The notes beneath the pieces are model-generated. The model was not told where the DNA came from, did not search any database, and was given only the letters and a program-made list of their open reading frames with translations. A stretch of 64,000 nt of DNA from Paenarthrobacter nicotinovorans (lineage in GTDB: Bacteria; Actinomycetota; Actinomycetes; Actinomycetales; Micrococcaceae). The position numbers and the translations under genes were made by a program. Shown piece by piece: positions 1 to 8,059 of this stretch; the first letter of the stretch is position 1; each line of letters opens with the position of its first letter. The stretch lies in assembly GCF_007670255.1 (NCBI RefSeq), contig NZ_SZVS01000006.1, forward strand, positions 237,965-301,964. Direction: 5' to 3'.

Positions 1-124
1 TAGGCCGCTCGGACAACCTTCCTCGCCTAGTAGTGTTTCATAGGGAGTTGGCTGTTCCAAAACATCACGTCCTCCAGCCCCTGCCCCGGGTGCCGGATGA
101 CAAGCAAGAAACCGGGAGTTCGTC

Positions 125-1108
125 ATGAAAGCCGTCTACATCTCAGAGCCGGGCGGGCCCGAAGTCCTCGAGGTCCGCGAGGTCCCTTCCCCGGTGCCGG
201 GCGACGGCGAGGTGCTGATCGACGTCGTCGCTGCAGGCCTGAACCGCGCGGACGTCCAGCAGCGCCGCGGCTTCTATCCGCCACCGCCGGGAGCCTCGGA
301 CATCCCCGGGCTTGAAGTATCGGGCCGCATCGCGGCCTTCGGCCCCGGTGTCACCAAGGCCTTCTCCGTGGGCGACAAGGTAGTGGCACTTCTCTCGGGC
401 GGCGGCTACGCCCAGCAGGTGGCCGTGCCCGCTGAACAGGTACTGCGCGTCCCCGAGGGCGTGGACCTGATCACCGCCGCGGCCCTCCCCGAAGTGGCCG
501 CCACGGTCTACTCGAACCTGATCATGACGGCCCAACTGCAGCCCGGCGAGACGGTGCTCATCCACGGCGCCACGGGCGGCATCGGCACCATGGCCATCCA
601 GCTGGCCAAGGCTTATGGTGCAACTGTGGCGACGACGGCCGGGACCGATGAGAAAGTCGGCACGGCCAAGGCGTTCCTGGGCGCCGACATCGCCATCAAC
701 TACGCCGAGGAAAACTTCGTTGAAAGCCTCAGGGCACAAAACGGCGGCAAAGGCGCCGACGTCATCCTCGACGTCGTGGGTGCAAAGTACCTGCAACAGA
801 ACGTCGATGCGCTCGCGGAGTACGGCCGGCTGATCATCATCGGTCTGCAGGGCGGCACCACGGCGGAAATCAACCTCGGCCAGCTCCTCAGCAAGCGCGC
901 TGCCGTGATCGGCACCGCCCTCCGGCCGCGGTCGGTTGCCGAGAAGGGCATCATCATGACGGCGGTGCGCGAGTCCGTGTGGCCCATGGTCACTGACGGC
1001 CGGATCACGCCGCTGGTTGCCAAGTCGTTCCCCCTGGACCAGGTCCGGGAGGCCCATGGGTACTTCGACTCGGGGGAGCACGTGGGCAAGGTCCTGCTGC
1101 TCCTCTGA
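125..1108 (+). CDS. NAD(P)H:quinone oxidoreductase, zinc-free MDR family
   Basis: This 327-aa protein belongs to the medium-chain dehydrogenase/reductase superfamily, quinone oxidoreductase (PIG3/QOR) branch. Such enzymes use NADPH to reduce quinones or other enones in the cytoplasm. Residues 1-120 form the GroES-like domain, and the Cys and His zinc ligands of alcohol dehydrogenases are absent. The Rossmann domain carries the nucleotide-binding loop GATGGIG at residues 148-154. The length is normal for the family. The ATG at 125 has a GGGAG about 6 nt upstream. A PadR regulator follows after 27 nt on the same strand, so the two may be co-transcribed and the regulator may control the reductase. 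The physiological substrate cannot be read from the sequence. Confidence 0.88.
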   Translation: MKAVYISEPGGPEVLEVREVPSPVPGDGEVLIDVVAAGLNRADVQQRRGFYPPPPGASDIPGLEVSGRIAAFGPGVTKAFSVGDKVVALLSGGGYAQQVAVPAEQVLRVPEGVDLITAAALPEVAATVYSNLIMTAQLQPGETVLIHGATGGIGTMAIQLAKAYGATVATTAGTDEKVGTAKAFLGADIAINYAEENFVESLRAQNGGKGADVILDVVGAKYLQQNVDALAEYGRLIIIGLQGGTTAEINLGQLLSKRAAVIGTALRPRSVAEKGIIMTAVRESVWPMVTDGRITPLVAKSFPLDQVREAHGYFDSGEHVGKVLLLL

Positions 1109-1135
1109 CATTACCGACGCGCAGCAAGGAGCCTC

Positions 1136-1693
1136 ATGTCGATCCGGCACAGTCTGCTGGCCCTGCTCCAGGACCAGCCCAGGTACGGCTATGAGTTGCG
1201 CGTGGAATTCGAGGACCGGACAGGTGCCGCCTGGCCGTTGAACATCGGCCAGGTGTACACGACGCTCGATCGGCTGGAGCGCGACGGCCTGGTCAGCAAA
1301 GACGGCGACGACGGCGGTGGCCACGTCATCTACAGCATCACTGACGCAGGGGTTGAGGAAGTCGGGGCCTGGTTTGCCGGTGCTGTTGACCGGGGGAATC
1401 CGCCCCGGAACGAGATCGCCATCAAGCTGGCGCTCGCCGTGACCATGCCCGGAGTGGATGCCGCCGCCGTCATCCAGTCCCAGCGCGAGGTGTCCGTCAA
1501 GGCGCTCCAGGAGCACACCCAGGCGCGCAAGGCAGTCTCAGCCAACCAGCGTTCTTCGGACACTGCCTTTCTGCTGGTGCTCGATTCCCTGGTCTTCCAA
1601 GCAGAGGCCGAGGTCCGGTGGCTGGACCTCTGCGAAGCAAGGATGGTGCAGAGCCTGGGGAAAGGCGGATCAAGCAGCCCCGGGGCGAACTGA
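1136..1693 (+). CDS. PadR family transcriptional regulator
   Basis: This is a 185-aa PadR-type repressor. The N-terminal winged helix (about residues 5-75) has the characteristic features RYGYEL and GQVYTTLDRLERDGLV, the latter including the recognition helix. The C-terminal part (about 95-180) is helical and would form the dimerisation arm. PadR proteins usually repress neighbouring detoxification or transport genes until they bind a small aromatic or drug-like ligand. The start ATG has an AAGGAG five nt upstream. The gene lies 27 nt behind the quinone oxidoreductase, which suggests that it regulates that gene. The ligand and operator are not apparent. Confidence 0.88.
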   Translation: MSIRHSLLALLQDQPRYGYELRVEFEDRTGAAWPLNIGQVYTTLDRLERDGLVSKDGDDGGGHVIYSITDAGVEEVGAWFAGAVDRGNPPRNEIAIKLALAVTMPGVDAAAVIQSQREVSVKALQEHTQARKAVSANQRSSDTAFLLVLDSLVFQAEAEVRWLDLCEARMVQSLGKGGSSSPGAN

Positions 1694-1835
1694 CCGCTCA
1701 CCGCAGCGGGGATACCGCTCAACGCAACTGCCGTATCGGACCGTGGGTTACCCCGGTAAGTGGGGTACATACTTGCTAGCTTGCCCGTGACGCACGTCCG
1801 AGCCAGGGCAGCACAGCAGTTCTCAAGGAGGAGAT

Positions 1836-4106
1836 ATGGGCAAGAATCCCGACCAGACCGGACTCATGGAGGGACTTGATCCCACGCTGCCTGCGCCCGC
1901 AGTTGACGATTCGGTCCGTGAAGCCGAGGAACGCAAGTGGACCCCCGCGAAGATCGGTCTCTGGGTGGCGATTTCGCTGCTGGGAGCAGTGGCATGGTTC
2001 ATGCTCGCGTTGGTCCGCGGCGAAACGGTGAACGCCATCTGGTTCGTTTTCGCCGCCGTGTGTACCTATCTGATCGGGTACAGGTTCTACTCCAAGGTCA
2101 TCGAGCGGTACCTGCTTAAGCCAAACGACCGCCGCGCCACCCCCGCGGAGTACAAGGCCGACGGCAAGGATTACGTCCGCACCGACCGCAACGTCCTGTT
2201 CGGCCACCACTTTGCGGCCATCGCAGGCGCGGGTCCGTTGGTGGGACCCGTCATCGCGGCCCAGATGGGCTACCTCCCTGGCACTATCTGGATCATCATC
2301 GGCGTCGTATTCGCCGGCGCTGTGCAGGACTATCTGGTGATGTTCTTCTCGATGCGCCGTGGTGGCCGCTCGCTGGGACAGATGGCCCGCGAGGAACTTG
2401 GCGTCATTGGCGGTACCGCCGCCCTGATCGCCACCTTGCTGATCATGATCATCATCGTGGCCATCCTTGCCCTGGTGGTTGTCAACGCCCTGGGCGAGAG
2501 CCCGTGGGGTGTCTTCTCCGTTGGCATGACCATCCCGATTGCCCTGTTCATGGGCGTCTACCTTCGCTACCTCAGGCCAGGCAAGGTCATGGAGGTGTCG
2601 ATCATTGGTTTCGTGCTGCTGATGGCGGCCATTATCGGCGGTGGCGCCGTGGCAGGAACCGAGTGGGGCGCAGCATTCTTCCACCTGGACAAGGTGACCA
2701 TCGCGTGGGGCATCATCATCTACGGTTTCATCGCCGCCATCCTCCCCGTATGGCTGCTCCTTGCACCGCGTGACTATTTGTCCACGTTCATGAAGATCGG
2801 CGTGATCGTGATGCTGGCTGTCGCCATCATCGTGGTGCGTCCGGAAATCACTGTCCCGGCGTTCAGTGAGTTTGCCGGCCGGGAAAACGGGCCGGTCTTC
2901 TCCGGCGCGCTGTTCCCCTTCCTCTTCGTGACTATCGCCTGCGGTGCCCTGTCCGGTTTCCATGCCCTGATCTCTTCGGGAACCACGCCCAAGCTGATTG
3001 AGAAGGAACGCCAGACGCGCTTCATCGGGTACGGCGGCATGCTGATGGAATCCTTCGTGGCGATCATGGCCCTGGTTGCTGCGATCTCGATTGACCGGGG
3101 CATCTACTTCGCCATGAACGCGCCGCTGGCCCTGACCGGTGGCACGGTTGAATCCGCTGCCCAGTGGGTGAACAGCCTGGGACTGGCCAATGTGAACATC
3201 ACGCCGGATGTCCTTGCGCAGACGGCCAAGGACGTGGGTGAAGAAAGCATCATCTCCCGTTCCGGCGGTGCCCCGACGCTGGCCGTCGGCTTGGCGCACA
3301 TCATGCAGCAGTTCATCGGTGGCCCCGCCATGATGGCCTTCTGGTACCACTTCGCCATCATGTTCGAGGCCCTGTTCATCCTCACGGCAGTGGACGCCGG
3401 CACCCGTGTTGCCCGGTTCATGCTGCAGGATTCCATCGGAAACTTCGTTCCCAAGTTCAAGGAAGCCTCATGGCGCCCGGGTGCATGGTTGTGCACGGCC
3501 ATCATGGTCGCTGCCTGGGGTGCGGTGCTCCTGATGGGTGTGACGGATCCGCTGGGCGGCATCAACACGCTGTTCCCGCTGTTCGGCATCGCCAACCAGC
3601 TTCTCGCCGCCATTGCTTTGGCCGTGTGCATGGCCATCGCGGCAAAGAGGGGAGCGTTCCGGTACTTGTGGATCGTCGCCGTCCCGTTGGCGTTCGCCGC
3701 CGTCGTCACCATTACGGCGAGCTTCCACAAGATCTTCTCACCGGTCCCAGCGGTCGGCTATTTCGCCAACAACGCGGCCTTCTCGAAGGCGCTGGCGGAT
3801 GGCAAGACGGAGTTCGGCACCGCCAAGACCGTCGCAGCCATGGAAGCCGTGGTCCGTAACACCATGATCCAAGGTGTCCTCTCGGTGATCTTCGTGACCC
3901 TGAGCATCATCGTGATCCTCACGGCCCTGATCGCCACGGTCAAAGCCATCCGCGCCGGTGGTGGACAGGATCATGAAGATCCCGCCGTGGCCTCCAAGGT
4001 CTTTGCTCCTGCCGGGCTGATCCCGACGCCGGCGGAGAAGGAACTGCTCGCCGAATGGAACGCGCTGCCGGCGGAAAAGCGGACCCACAAGGCCGGGCAT
4101 CACTGA
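1836..4106 (+). CDS. cstA: CstA family carbon starvation / pyruvate transporter
   Basis: This is a 756-aa multi-spanning inner-membrane protein of the CstA/BtsT family. In Escherichia coli these proteins import pyruvate (BtsT, CstA) and are induced on carbon starvation. The first membrane segment lies near residues 41-62, after a charged cytoplasmic N-terminus. The family signature near residues 110-160 is visible (FGHHFAAIAGAGPLVGPVIA), and more than a dozen further hydrophobic segments follow. The start has a strong AAGGAGGAG about 5 nt upstream. A YbdD-family gene overlaps its stop codon, the arrangement seen in E. coli cstA-ybdD and btsT-yjiX. The 140 nt upstream contain a short inverted repeat (TACCCC, 7-nt loop, GGGGTA, about 1749-1767) of unknown meaning. 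Confidence 0.95.
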   Translation: MGKNPDQTGLMEGLDPTLPAPAVDDSVREAEERKWTPAKIGLWVAISLLGAVAWFMLALVRGETVNAIWFVFAAVCTYLIGYRFYSKVIERYLLKPNDRRATPAEYKADGKDYVRTDRNVLFGHHFAAIAGAGPLVGPVIAAQMGYLPGTIWIIIGVVFAGAVQDYLVMFFSMRRGGRSLGQMAREELGVIGGTAALIATLLIMIIIVAILALVVVNALGESPWGVFSVGMTIPIALFMGVYLRYLRPGKVMEVSIIGFVLLMAAIIGGGAVAGTEWGAAFFHLDKVTIAWGIIIYGFIAAILPVWLLLAPRDYLSTFMKIGVIVMLAVAIIVVRPEITVPAFSEFAGRENGPVFSGALFPFLFVTIACGALSGFHALISSGTTPKLIEKERQTRFIGYGGMLMESFVAIMALVAAISIDRGIYFAMNAPLALTGGTVESAAQWVNSLGLANVNITPDVLAQTAKDVGEESIISRSGGAPTLAVGLAHIMQQFIGGPAMMAFWYHFAIMFEALFILTAVDAGTRVARFMLQDSIGNFVPKFKEASWRPGAWLCTAIMVAAWGAVLLMGVTDPLGGINTLFPLFGIANQLLAAIALAVCMAIAAKRGAFRYLWIVAVPLAFAAVVTITASFHKIFSPVPAVGYFANNAAFSKALADGKTEFGTAKTVAAMEAVVRNTMIQGVLSVIFVTLSIIVILTALIATVKAIRAGGGQDHEDPAVASKVFAPAGLIPTPAEKELLAEWNALPAEKRTHKAGHH

Positions 4107-4297
4107 TGAACGCCGTCACCAAGGGCTTTCGGAGTTTCGCGGCCTACCTGGGATCAATCATGGGTGCAGACGCGTATTCGAAGTACCTTGAACACTTCAC
4201 CACTTCGGGCCATTCCGGTCCCGCCATGACAGAACGCGAGTTCTGGCGGGACCGGATGGACCGGCAGGACAGCAACCCGCAAGGCCGCTGCTGCTGA
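4106..4297 (+). CDS. YbdD/YjiX family small protein, partner of CstA
   Basis: This is a 63-aa protein of the YbdD/YjiX (DUF466) family. The typical core is visible: GADAYSKYLEHF, then a His/Gly-rich stretch, then MTEREFWRDRMDRQ. Its ATG shares one base with the cstA TGA, so translation is coupled. In E. coli the equivalent small protein is needed for full activity of the pyruvate transporter, and the same role is inferred here. The protein ends in two cysteines (GRCC), a common feature of the family. A longer reading of the frame would start inside cstA at 4055; the ATG at 4106 is preferred because it matches the family length. Confidence 0.9.
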   Translation: MNAVTKGFRSFAAYLGSIMGADAYSKYLEHFTTSGHSGPAMTEREFWRDRMDRQDSNPQGRCC

Positions 4298-4376
4298 GAT
4301 GTAGTTTCGCTACGAACGAAGTCCAAATTCCGGTTGTGGCCAGAGGTTCGCGGGAACCACGTGAGAGTATGAACGG

Positions 4377-5030
4377 ATGAGCGATCTGAACGACATTCAG
4401 CCCACGGATGAGGCTTCGGACGACACCCCCGTGGAAGGAACCACGCTGGACGGCGACACAGCGGCGCCCGACGGCCGTCAAGCCCCCGAGGGACAGCCAG
4501 CGAAGGATGCCAAGCCCAAGGGCGGCAACCTTCAAGAGCTGGTGGACGAACCAGCCAAGGTGATGCGGATCGGCACCATGATCCGGCAGCTCTTGGAAGA
4601 GGTTAAGAGTGCCCCTCTCGATGACGCTGCCCGGAACCGCCTTGCCGAGATCCACGAGCGGTCCATCAAGGAACTCGAAGATGGGCTGGCACCTGAGCTG
4701 ATCGAAGAGTTGGAACGCATCAGCCTGCCCTTCCCCGAAGACCAGGCTCCTTCGGATGCCGAACTTCGGATCGCCCAGGCCCAGCTGGTCGGGTGGCTTG
4801 AAGGGCTGTTCCATGGCATCCAGGCAGCGATTGCAGCGCAACAGGCGGCGAAGGAACACGCGGCCGCGCAGATGCAGCTCCGCCAACTGCCTCCGGGAAC
4901 GGTCATCGCTCCGGGCATTGTCATTGGCGAAAACGGGCAACCGCAGCGAGCTGCTGCGCCTGGCGCTCCCGGTGCCGCTGCCAATGGTCGCCCGGAAGAT
5001 CCCGACCACGGTCCGGGCCAATACCTCTGA
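4377..5030 (+). CDS. bpa: Bacterial proteasome activator Bpa (PafE)
   Basis: This 217-aa protein matches the ring-forming, ATP-independent proteasome activator of actinobacteria (DUF2587). An acidic disordered N-terminus (about residues 1-45) precedes a helical core (about 50-165) that contains LRIAQAQLVGWLEGLFHGIQ. The protein ends in GQYL, the C-terminal tail that docks into pockets of the 20S proteasome alpha ring and opens the gate. In Mycobacterium, Bpa feeds unfolded proteins such as HspR to the proteasome. No proteasome or Pup genes lie in this window, so the core is expected elsewhere. A GAGTAT hexamer ends 6 nt before the ATG, so the message may be leaderless. The next gene starts 2 nt after the stop. 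Confidence 0.9.
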   Translation: MSDLNDIQPTDEASDDTPVEGTTLDGDTAAPDGRQAPEGQPAKDAKPKGGNLQELVDEPAKVMRIGTMIRQLLEEVKSAPLDDAARNRLAEIHERSIKELEDGLAPELIEELERISLPFPEDQAPSDAELRIAQAQLVGWLEGLFHGIQAAIAAQQAAKEHAAAQMQLRQLPPGTVIAPGIVIGENGQPQRAAAPGAPGAAANGRPEDPDHGPGQYL

Positions 5031-5032
5031 GT

Positions 5033-5479
5033 TTGCTGGTGGGTTTCTTTGGGGCCGTCCGGCAAGGGCGGAAAGATGATCTTGAGCTCGGCAAGGGCCT
5101 GTGGCGCCGTGCACACGACCGGTTCCATCGCGGCCTGGACCGCTACCATCAGGTCTTGGAGGGTGTGGACGACGAACAGCTCTACAACGAGCTGGTGCAG
5201 ATCGCCAATGAGCTGGCGGAGTTGTCGCCCCGGGTGCGGAGCATTTGCGTAGAGGCGCAGCGGCGCTCGCCCAGCGACGGCCTGGACGTGCCGGGAGCCC
5301 TCGCCGGGGTGCACCGGGCCTTGTCCAAAGCAGGCAACTCGCTCGCGACCACGGCTGAAGCTGCCGCGATGTTGCGTCTGGCTGTTGGTCCCGTGCCTGT
5401 CGGCGCCCTGTCAGTGCGGCGCAGGGCCGAGTCGGTCTTCGAACAGGTGGCCGACGCAGAGCGGCAACTGAATCCCTAA
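5033..5479 (+). CDS. Hypothetical helical protein downstream of bpa
   Basis: I do not recognise this 148-aa protein. It is predicted to be almost entirely alpha-helical, with charged amphipathic segments at about residues 10-75 and 85-145. It has no signal peptide, membrane segment or catalytic motif. Its TTG start (alternative GTG at 5039) lies 2 nt after the bpa stop, so it is almost certainly translated from the same mRNA. The tight coupling suggests a role linked to the proteasome activator, for example as an adaptor or substrate, but this is inference from position only. Confidence 0.7.
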   Translation: MLVGFFGAVRQGRKDDLELGKGLWRRAHDRFHRGLDRYHQVLEGVDDEQLYNELVQIANELAELSPRVRSICVEAQRRSPSDGLDVPGALAGVHRALSKAGNSLATTAEAAAMLRLAVGPVPVGALSVRRRAESVFEQVADAERQLNP

Positions 5480-5589
5480 TATGCGAGGCGTTCGCAACTA
5501 CCCGCGCACGCGTGTATTCCCTGCATGCAATAAGTTAAGCGGATAGCTGATCTTCGTCATAATCTGGTGAAACTCCGTGGCAGGGCTGG

Positions 5590-5595
5590 CAGGAT
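5590..5595 (+). promoter_or_regulatory. Possible -10 element for leaderless aldo/keto reductase mRNA
   Basis: CAGGAT is followed by ACAACC and then the ATG at 5602, the spacing at which transcription would start on the start codon. An alternative upstream promoter is TTAAGC (5535-5540), a 17-nt spacer and CATAAT (5558-5563). Both calls rest on pattern only. Confidence 0.35.
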
Positions 5596-5601
5596 ACAAC
5601 C

Positions 5602-6441
5602 ATGACTTCGTCACCAGAACTTACTTTCAATGACGGCAACACCATCCCCCAGCTCGGCTACGGGGTATGGCAGGTTGAAGACGATGTAGCCGAAAAGGTG
5701 GTGCGCCAGGCTTTCGACGCCGGGTTCCGCCACATCGATACCGCCAAGATCTACGGCAACGAGGCCGGCGTCGGCCGTGCCATCGCCTCCTCCGGCCTCT
5801 CTGCCGAGGAAATCTTCATCACCACCAAGCTGTGGAATGCGGACCAGGGCTACGAATCCACGCTCGAGGCCTTTGAGAAGTCCCTCGACCGCCTCGGCCT
5901 GGAAACCTTGGACCTCTACCTGATCCACTGGCAGCAGCCCAAGCAGGAGAAGTACGTCGACACCTGGAAGGCCCTCATCGAGCTGAAGAAGCGCGGCCGG
6001 GTCAAGTCCATCGGCGTCTCCAACTTCACCAAGGAAGGCCTGCAGCACATCATCGATGAAACCGGCGTCGTTCCGGCCATCAACCAGGTGGAGCTGCACC
6101 CCTTCTTCAACCAAGCTGAATTGCGCGAGTTCAACGCCTCCAAGGGCATCCTCACGCAGGCCTGGTCCCCGCTGGGCCAGGGCGGCGAGCTCCTCGAGAG
6201 CGCAACGATCTCGGAAATCGCCGCCAAGCACGGTGCGACTCCGGCACAGGTTGTCATCGCCTGGCACCTGGCCATCGGCAACGTCGTCATCCCCAAGTCC
6301 GTCACGGAGTCCCGCATCCAGGAGAACTTCGCGGCCCTGGACGTCACGCTGGATGACACCGACATCGAGGCCATCAACAACCTTGACCGTGGTGCCGAAG
6401 GCCGTATCGGCCCGGACCCGGCAGTCTCCGACTTCGCCTAA
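5602..6441 (+). CDS. Aldo/keto reductase (2,5-diketo-D-gluconate reductase type)
   Basis: This is a 279-aa NADPH-dependent aldo/keto reductase of the AKR5 (2,5-didehydrogluconate reductase) type. The catalytic tetrad can be read: Asp and Tyr in GFRHIDTAKIYGNE, Lys in TTKLWN, and His in LIHWQQP. The C-terminal cofactor-binding loop is VVIPKSVTESRIQENF. The length is typical. These enzymes reduce small aldehydes and ketones, including methylglyoxal and diketo sugars. The gene stands alone and ends at a perfect hairpin shared with the convergent sugar operon. The physiological substrate is unknown. Confidence 0.92.
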   Translation: MTSSPELTFNDGNTIPQLGYGVWQVEDDVAEKVVRQAFDAGFRHIDTAKIYGNEAGVGRAIASSGLSAEEIFITTKLWNADQGYESTLEAFEKSLDRLGLETLDLYLIHWQQPKQEKYVDTWKALIELKKRGRVKSIGVSNFTKEGLQHIIDETGVVPAINQVELHPFFNQAELREFNASKGILTQAWSPLGQGGELLESATISEIAAKHGATPAQVVIAWHLAIGNVVIPKSVTESRIQENFAALDVTLDDTDIEAINNLDRGAEGRIGPDPAVSDFA

Positions 6442-6459
6442 AGTCTGAACCAATGCCAA

Positions 6460-6490
6460 GTGCCCCGCTCCCATCATGGGAGCGGGGCAC
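6460..6490. terminator. Bidirectional hairpin between convergent genes
   Basis: A perfect 15-bp stem, GTGCCCCGCTCCCAT and its complement, has a single-base loop and lies between the stops of the aldo/keto reductase and the sugar operon. There is no long T tract, so it may act as a weak intrinsic terminator or 3'-end stabiliser for both messages. Confidence 0.75.
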
Positions 6491-6533
6491 CAGCGTTTAA
6501 CGCCCGACGGCGGGTGGCCGCCTGCGTACTGAA

Positions 6534-6857
6534 TCAGTCCAACGGTTCCAGCATGGTCACCCGGAAGGGCACCTCCAGCAACGGCTTCACTGCCTCCACG
6601 AAGTCCTTGACATGCTGTTGCTGGTTGTGGGCGTCGAGGTCCTCCTGAAGGGCCCAGCCTTCAAACATGACGAAGGTGCCGGGCTGCTGCTCATCCGCGA
6701 AGACGGTGTACTCCAGGCATCCGGCGTCCTTCCGGCTCTCGGCTTGGAGCGAGCCGAGCACGCTCCGCAGTTGGCTTTCACAGCCTTCCTTGGCCCTGAA
6801 CACCGGCATGAGCCACACTTCTGCCGGCTTTTTGATGGTGGGCATTTCGTCGGTCAT
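6534..6857 (-). CDS. Antibiotic biosynthesis monooxygenase (ABM/YgiN-like) fold protein
   Basis: This is a 107-aa ferredoxin-like protein of the ABM family, last gene of the sugar operon. Family features are the N-terminal strand VWLMPVFRAKEG, the DAGCLEYTVFADEQQPGTFVMFEGW strand-turn region and the terminal HVKDFVEAVKPLL helix. Members act as quinol monooxygenases or heme-degrading enzymes, or have no known activity. The ATG overlaps the TGA of the upstream dehydrogenase gene (TGATG), so translation is coupled; a TTG codon one position earlier is a less likely start. Its place in a carbohydrate operon is unusual. It may simply bind or oxidise a pathway by-product. Confidence 0.8.
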   Translation of the reverse strand: MTDEMPTIKKPAEVWLMPVFRAKEGCESQLRSVLGSLQAESRKDAGCLEYTVFADEQQPGTFVMFEGWALQEDLDAHNQQQHVKDFVEAVKPLLEVPFRVTMLEPLD

Positions 6858-8029
6858 CAAGCGGTTATTTGGGGAACATCAACCCAGGACTCTTTGGCCG
6901 CGGACTCGACGATCGCGTCGTCGATGAGGGCGACTTGGTAGCCGTCGGCGAAGTTGGGGTTGACGCTGCCGCCTTCCGCGATGGCTTTGAAGAAGTCATA
7001 GGCTTCGATGATCTTCGTCTCTCCGTACCCGATGCCCAGGGCAGGAATGGGCCACAGGCCGTCTCCATACGGGTGCGACGGGCCGGTGTAGACGGTCCGG
7101 AAGCCTCGTCGGTCGGCCGGGTCCGACGCGAAGCAGACCTGAAGCTCGTCGCGGCGTTCGTAATTGAAGACGATGCTGCCTTCGGTTCCGTGGATTTCGA
7201 AAGTGATGTAGTTGTTCCTGCCGTGCGCGTTGCGTGTTGCTTCGACGGATCCAACGGCACCGTTTGCGAAGCGGATCATGGTCATTACTTCGTCATCGAC
7301 ATCGACATCGCCCCGCGGGCCCTCTCCGCCGCGTACATTGCCGAGCGCATCCGCGCCACCGGTCTGGAGCGGGCGCTCCGGGATCCACGTCGAAAGGACT
7401 GCGTTGACGGCACTGAACTCACCCACGAGGTACCGCGCCATGTCGATGACGTGCGTGGCGATGTCACCCAGGGCCCCGGAGCCTGCGATGGATTTCTGGA
7501 AACGCCATGACAACGGCGAGTTCGGGTCGGCGCTCCAATCCTGGAGATAGGTTCCCCGGAAGTTGAGGATTTGGCCGATTGCGCCTTCTTCGATGTACTT
7601 CTTGGCCAGTGCCACGGCGGGGGTGCGCCGGTAGTTGAAGGCCACCATGTGCACGAGGTCCTTGTCCTTGACGGCGTCATACATGGCCTTGGACTCTTCG
7701 CCGGTGCGGGCGAGGGGCTTCTCGCAGATGATGTGCTTGCCCGCTTCGGCGGCGGCAATGGCGATTTCAGCGTGCAGGTGGTTGGGTGTTGCGATGTCGA
7801 CGACGTGGATGTCGGGGTCGTCGATGATGGACCGCCAGTCCGACGTCGAATTCTCGAACCCGAAGCGCCGGGCGGCTTCTGCGGCCAGTTCGGGATTGGC
7901 CTCCGCGATGACCTTGCGGACCGGCAGTGCCGGGGCAGGCCAGAAGAACATGGGCATGGCGGCATAGGCGAGGGAGTGGGCTTTGCCCATGAAGCCGCCG
8001 CCGATGAGGCCGACATTGAGGTTTTGCAT
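6857..8029 (-). CDS. Gfo/Idh/MocA oxidoreductase, candidate levoglucosan dehydrogenase
   Basis: This is a 390-aa NAD(P)-dependent sugar dehydrogenase. The N-terminal Rossmann fold has GLIGGGFMG (residues 7-15) and the family motif CEKPLA with its catalytic Lys. The C-terminal domain contains GDIATHVIDMARYL, with the Asp and His of the active site. From memory the sequence strongly resembles the levoglucosan dehydrogenase of Pseudarthrobacter, which oxidises the C3 hydroxyl of 1,6-anhydroglucose. The neighbours (a sugar ABC transporter, a TIM-barrel isomerase and a second Gfo/Idh/MocA enzyme) match the published lgdA-lgdB-lgdC scheme. I could not check this by alignment, so other substrates such as inositols remain possible. 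Confidence 0.85.
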   Translation of the reverse strand: MQNLNVGLIGGGFMGKAHSLAYAAMPMFFWPAPALPVRKVIAEANPELAAEAARRFGFENSTSDWRSIIDDPDIHVVDIATPNHLHAEIAIAAAEAGKHIICEKPLARTGEESKAMYDAVKDKDLVHMVAFNYRRTPAVALAKKYIEEGAIGQILNFRGTYLQDWSADPNSPLSWRFQKSIAGSGALGDIATHVIDMARYLVGEFSAVNAVLSTWIPERPLQTGGADALGNVRGGEGPRGDVDVDDEVMTMIRFANGAVGSVEATRNAHGRNNYITFEIHGTEGSIVFNYERRDELQVCFASDPADRRGFRTVYTGPSHPYGDGLWPIPALGIGYGETKIIEAYDFFKAIAEGGSVNPNFADGYQVALIDDAIVESAAKESWVDVPQITA

Positions 8030-8059
8030 ATAAATCGTGGTCCTTCCGTGAAGCTTTTC

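Noticed and set aside
143..1516. Long open frame on the minus strand opposite the quinone oxidoreductase and PadR genes
   Set aside because: It is an antisense shadow typical of high-GC DNA; its protein has no family features and spans two well-supported genes.
1749..1767. Operator upstream of cstA (TACCCC, 7-nt loop, GGGGTA)
   Set aside because: The arms are only 6 bp, and no matching regulator or second site supports it.
1776..3350. 524-codon open frame antisense to cstA
   Set aside because: It has His/Asp/Gly-rich composition typical of a reversed membrane-protein gene and covers clear CstA sequence.
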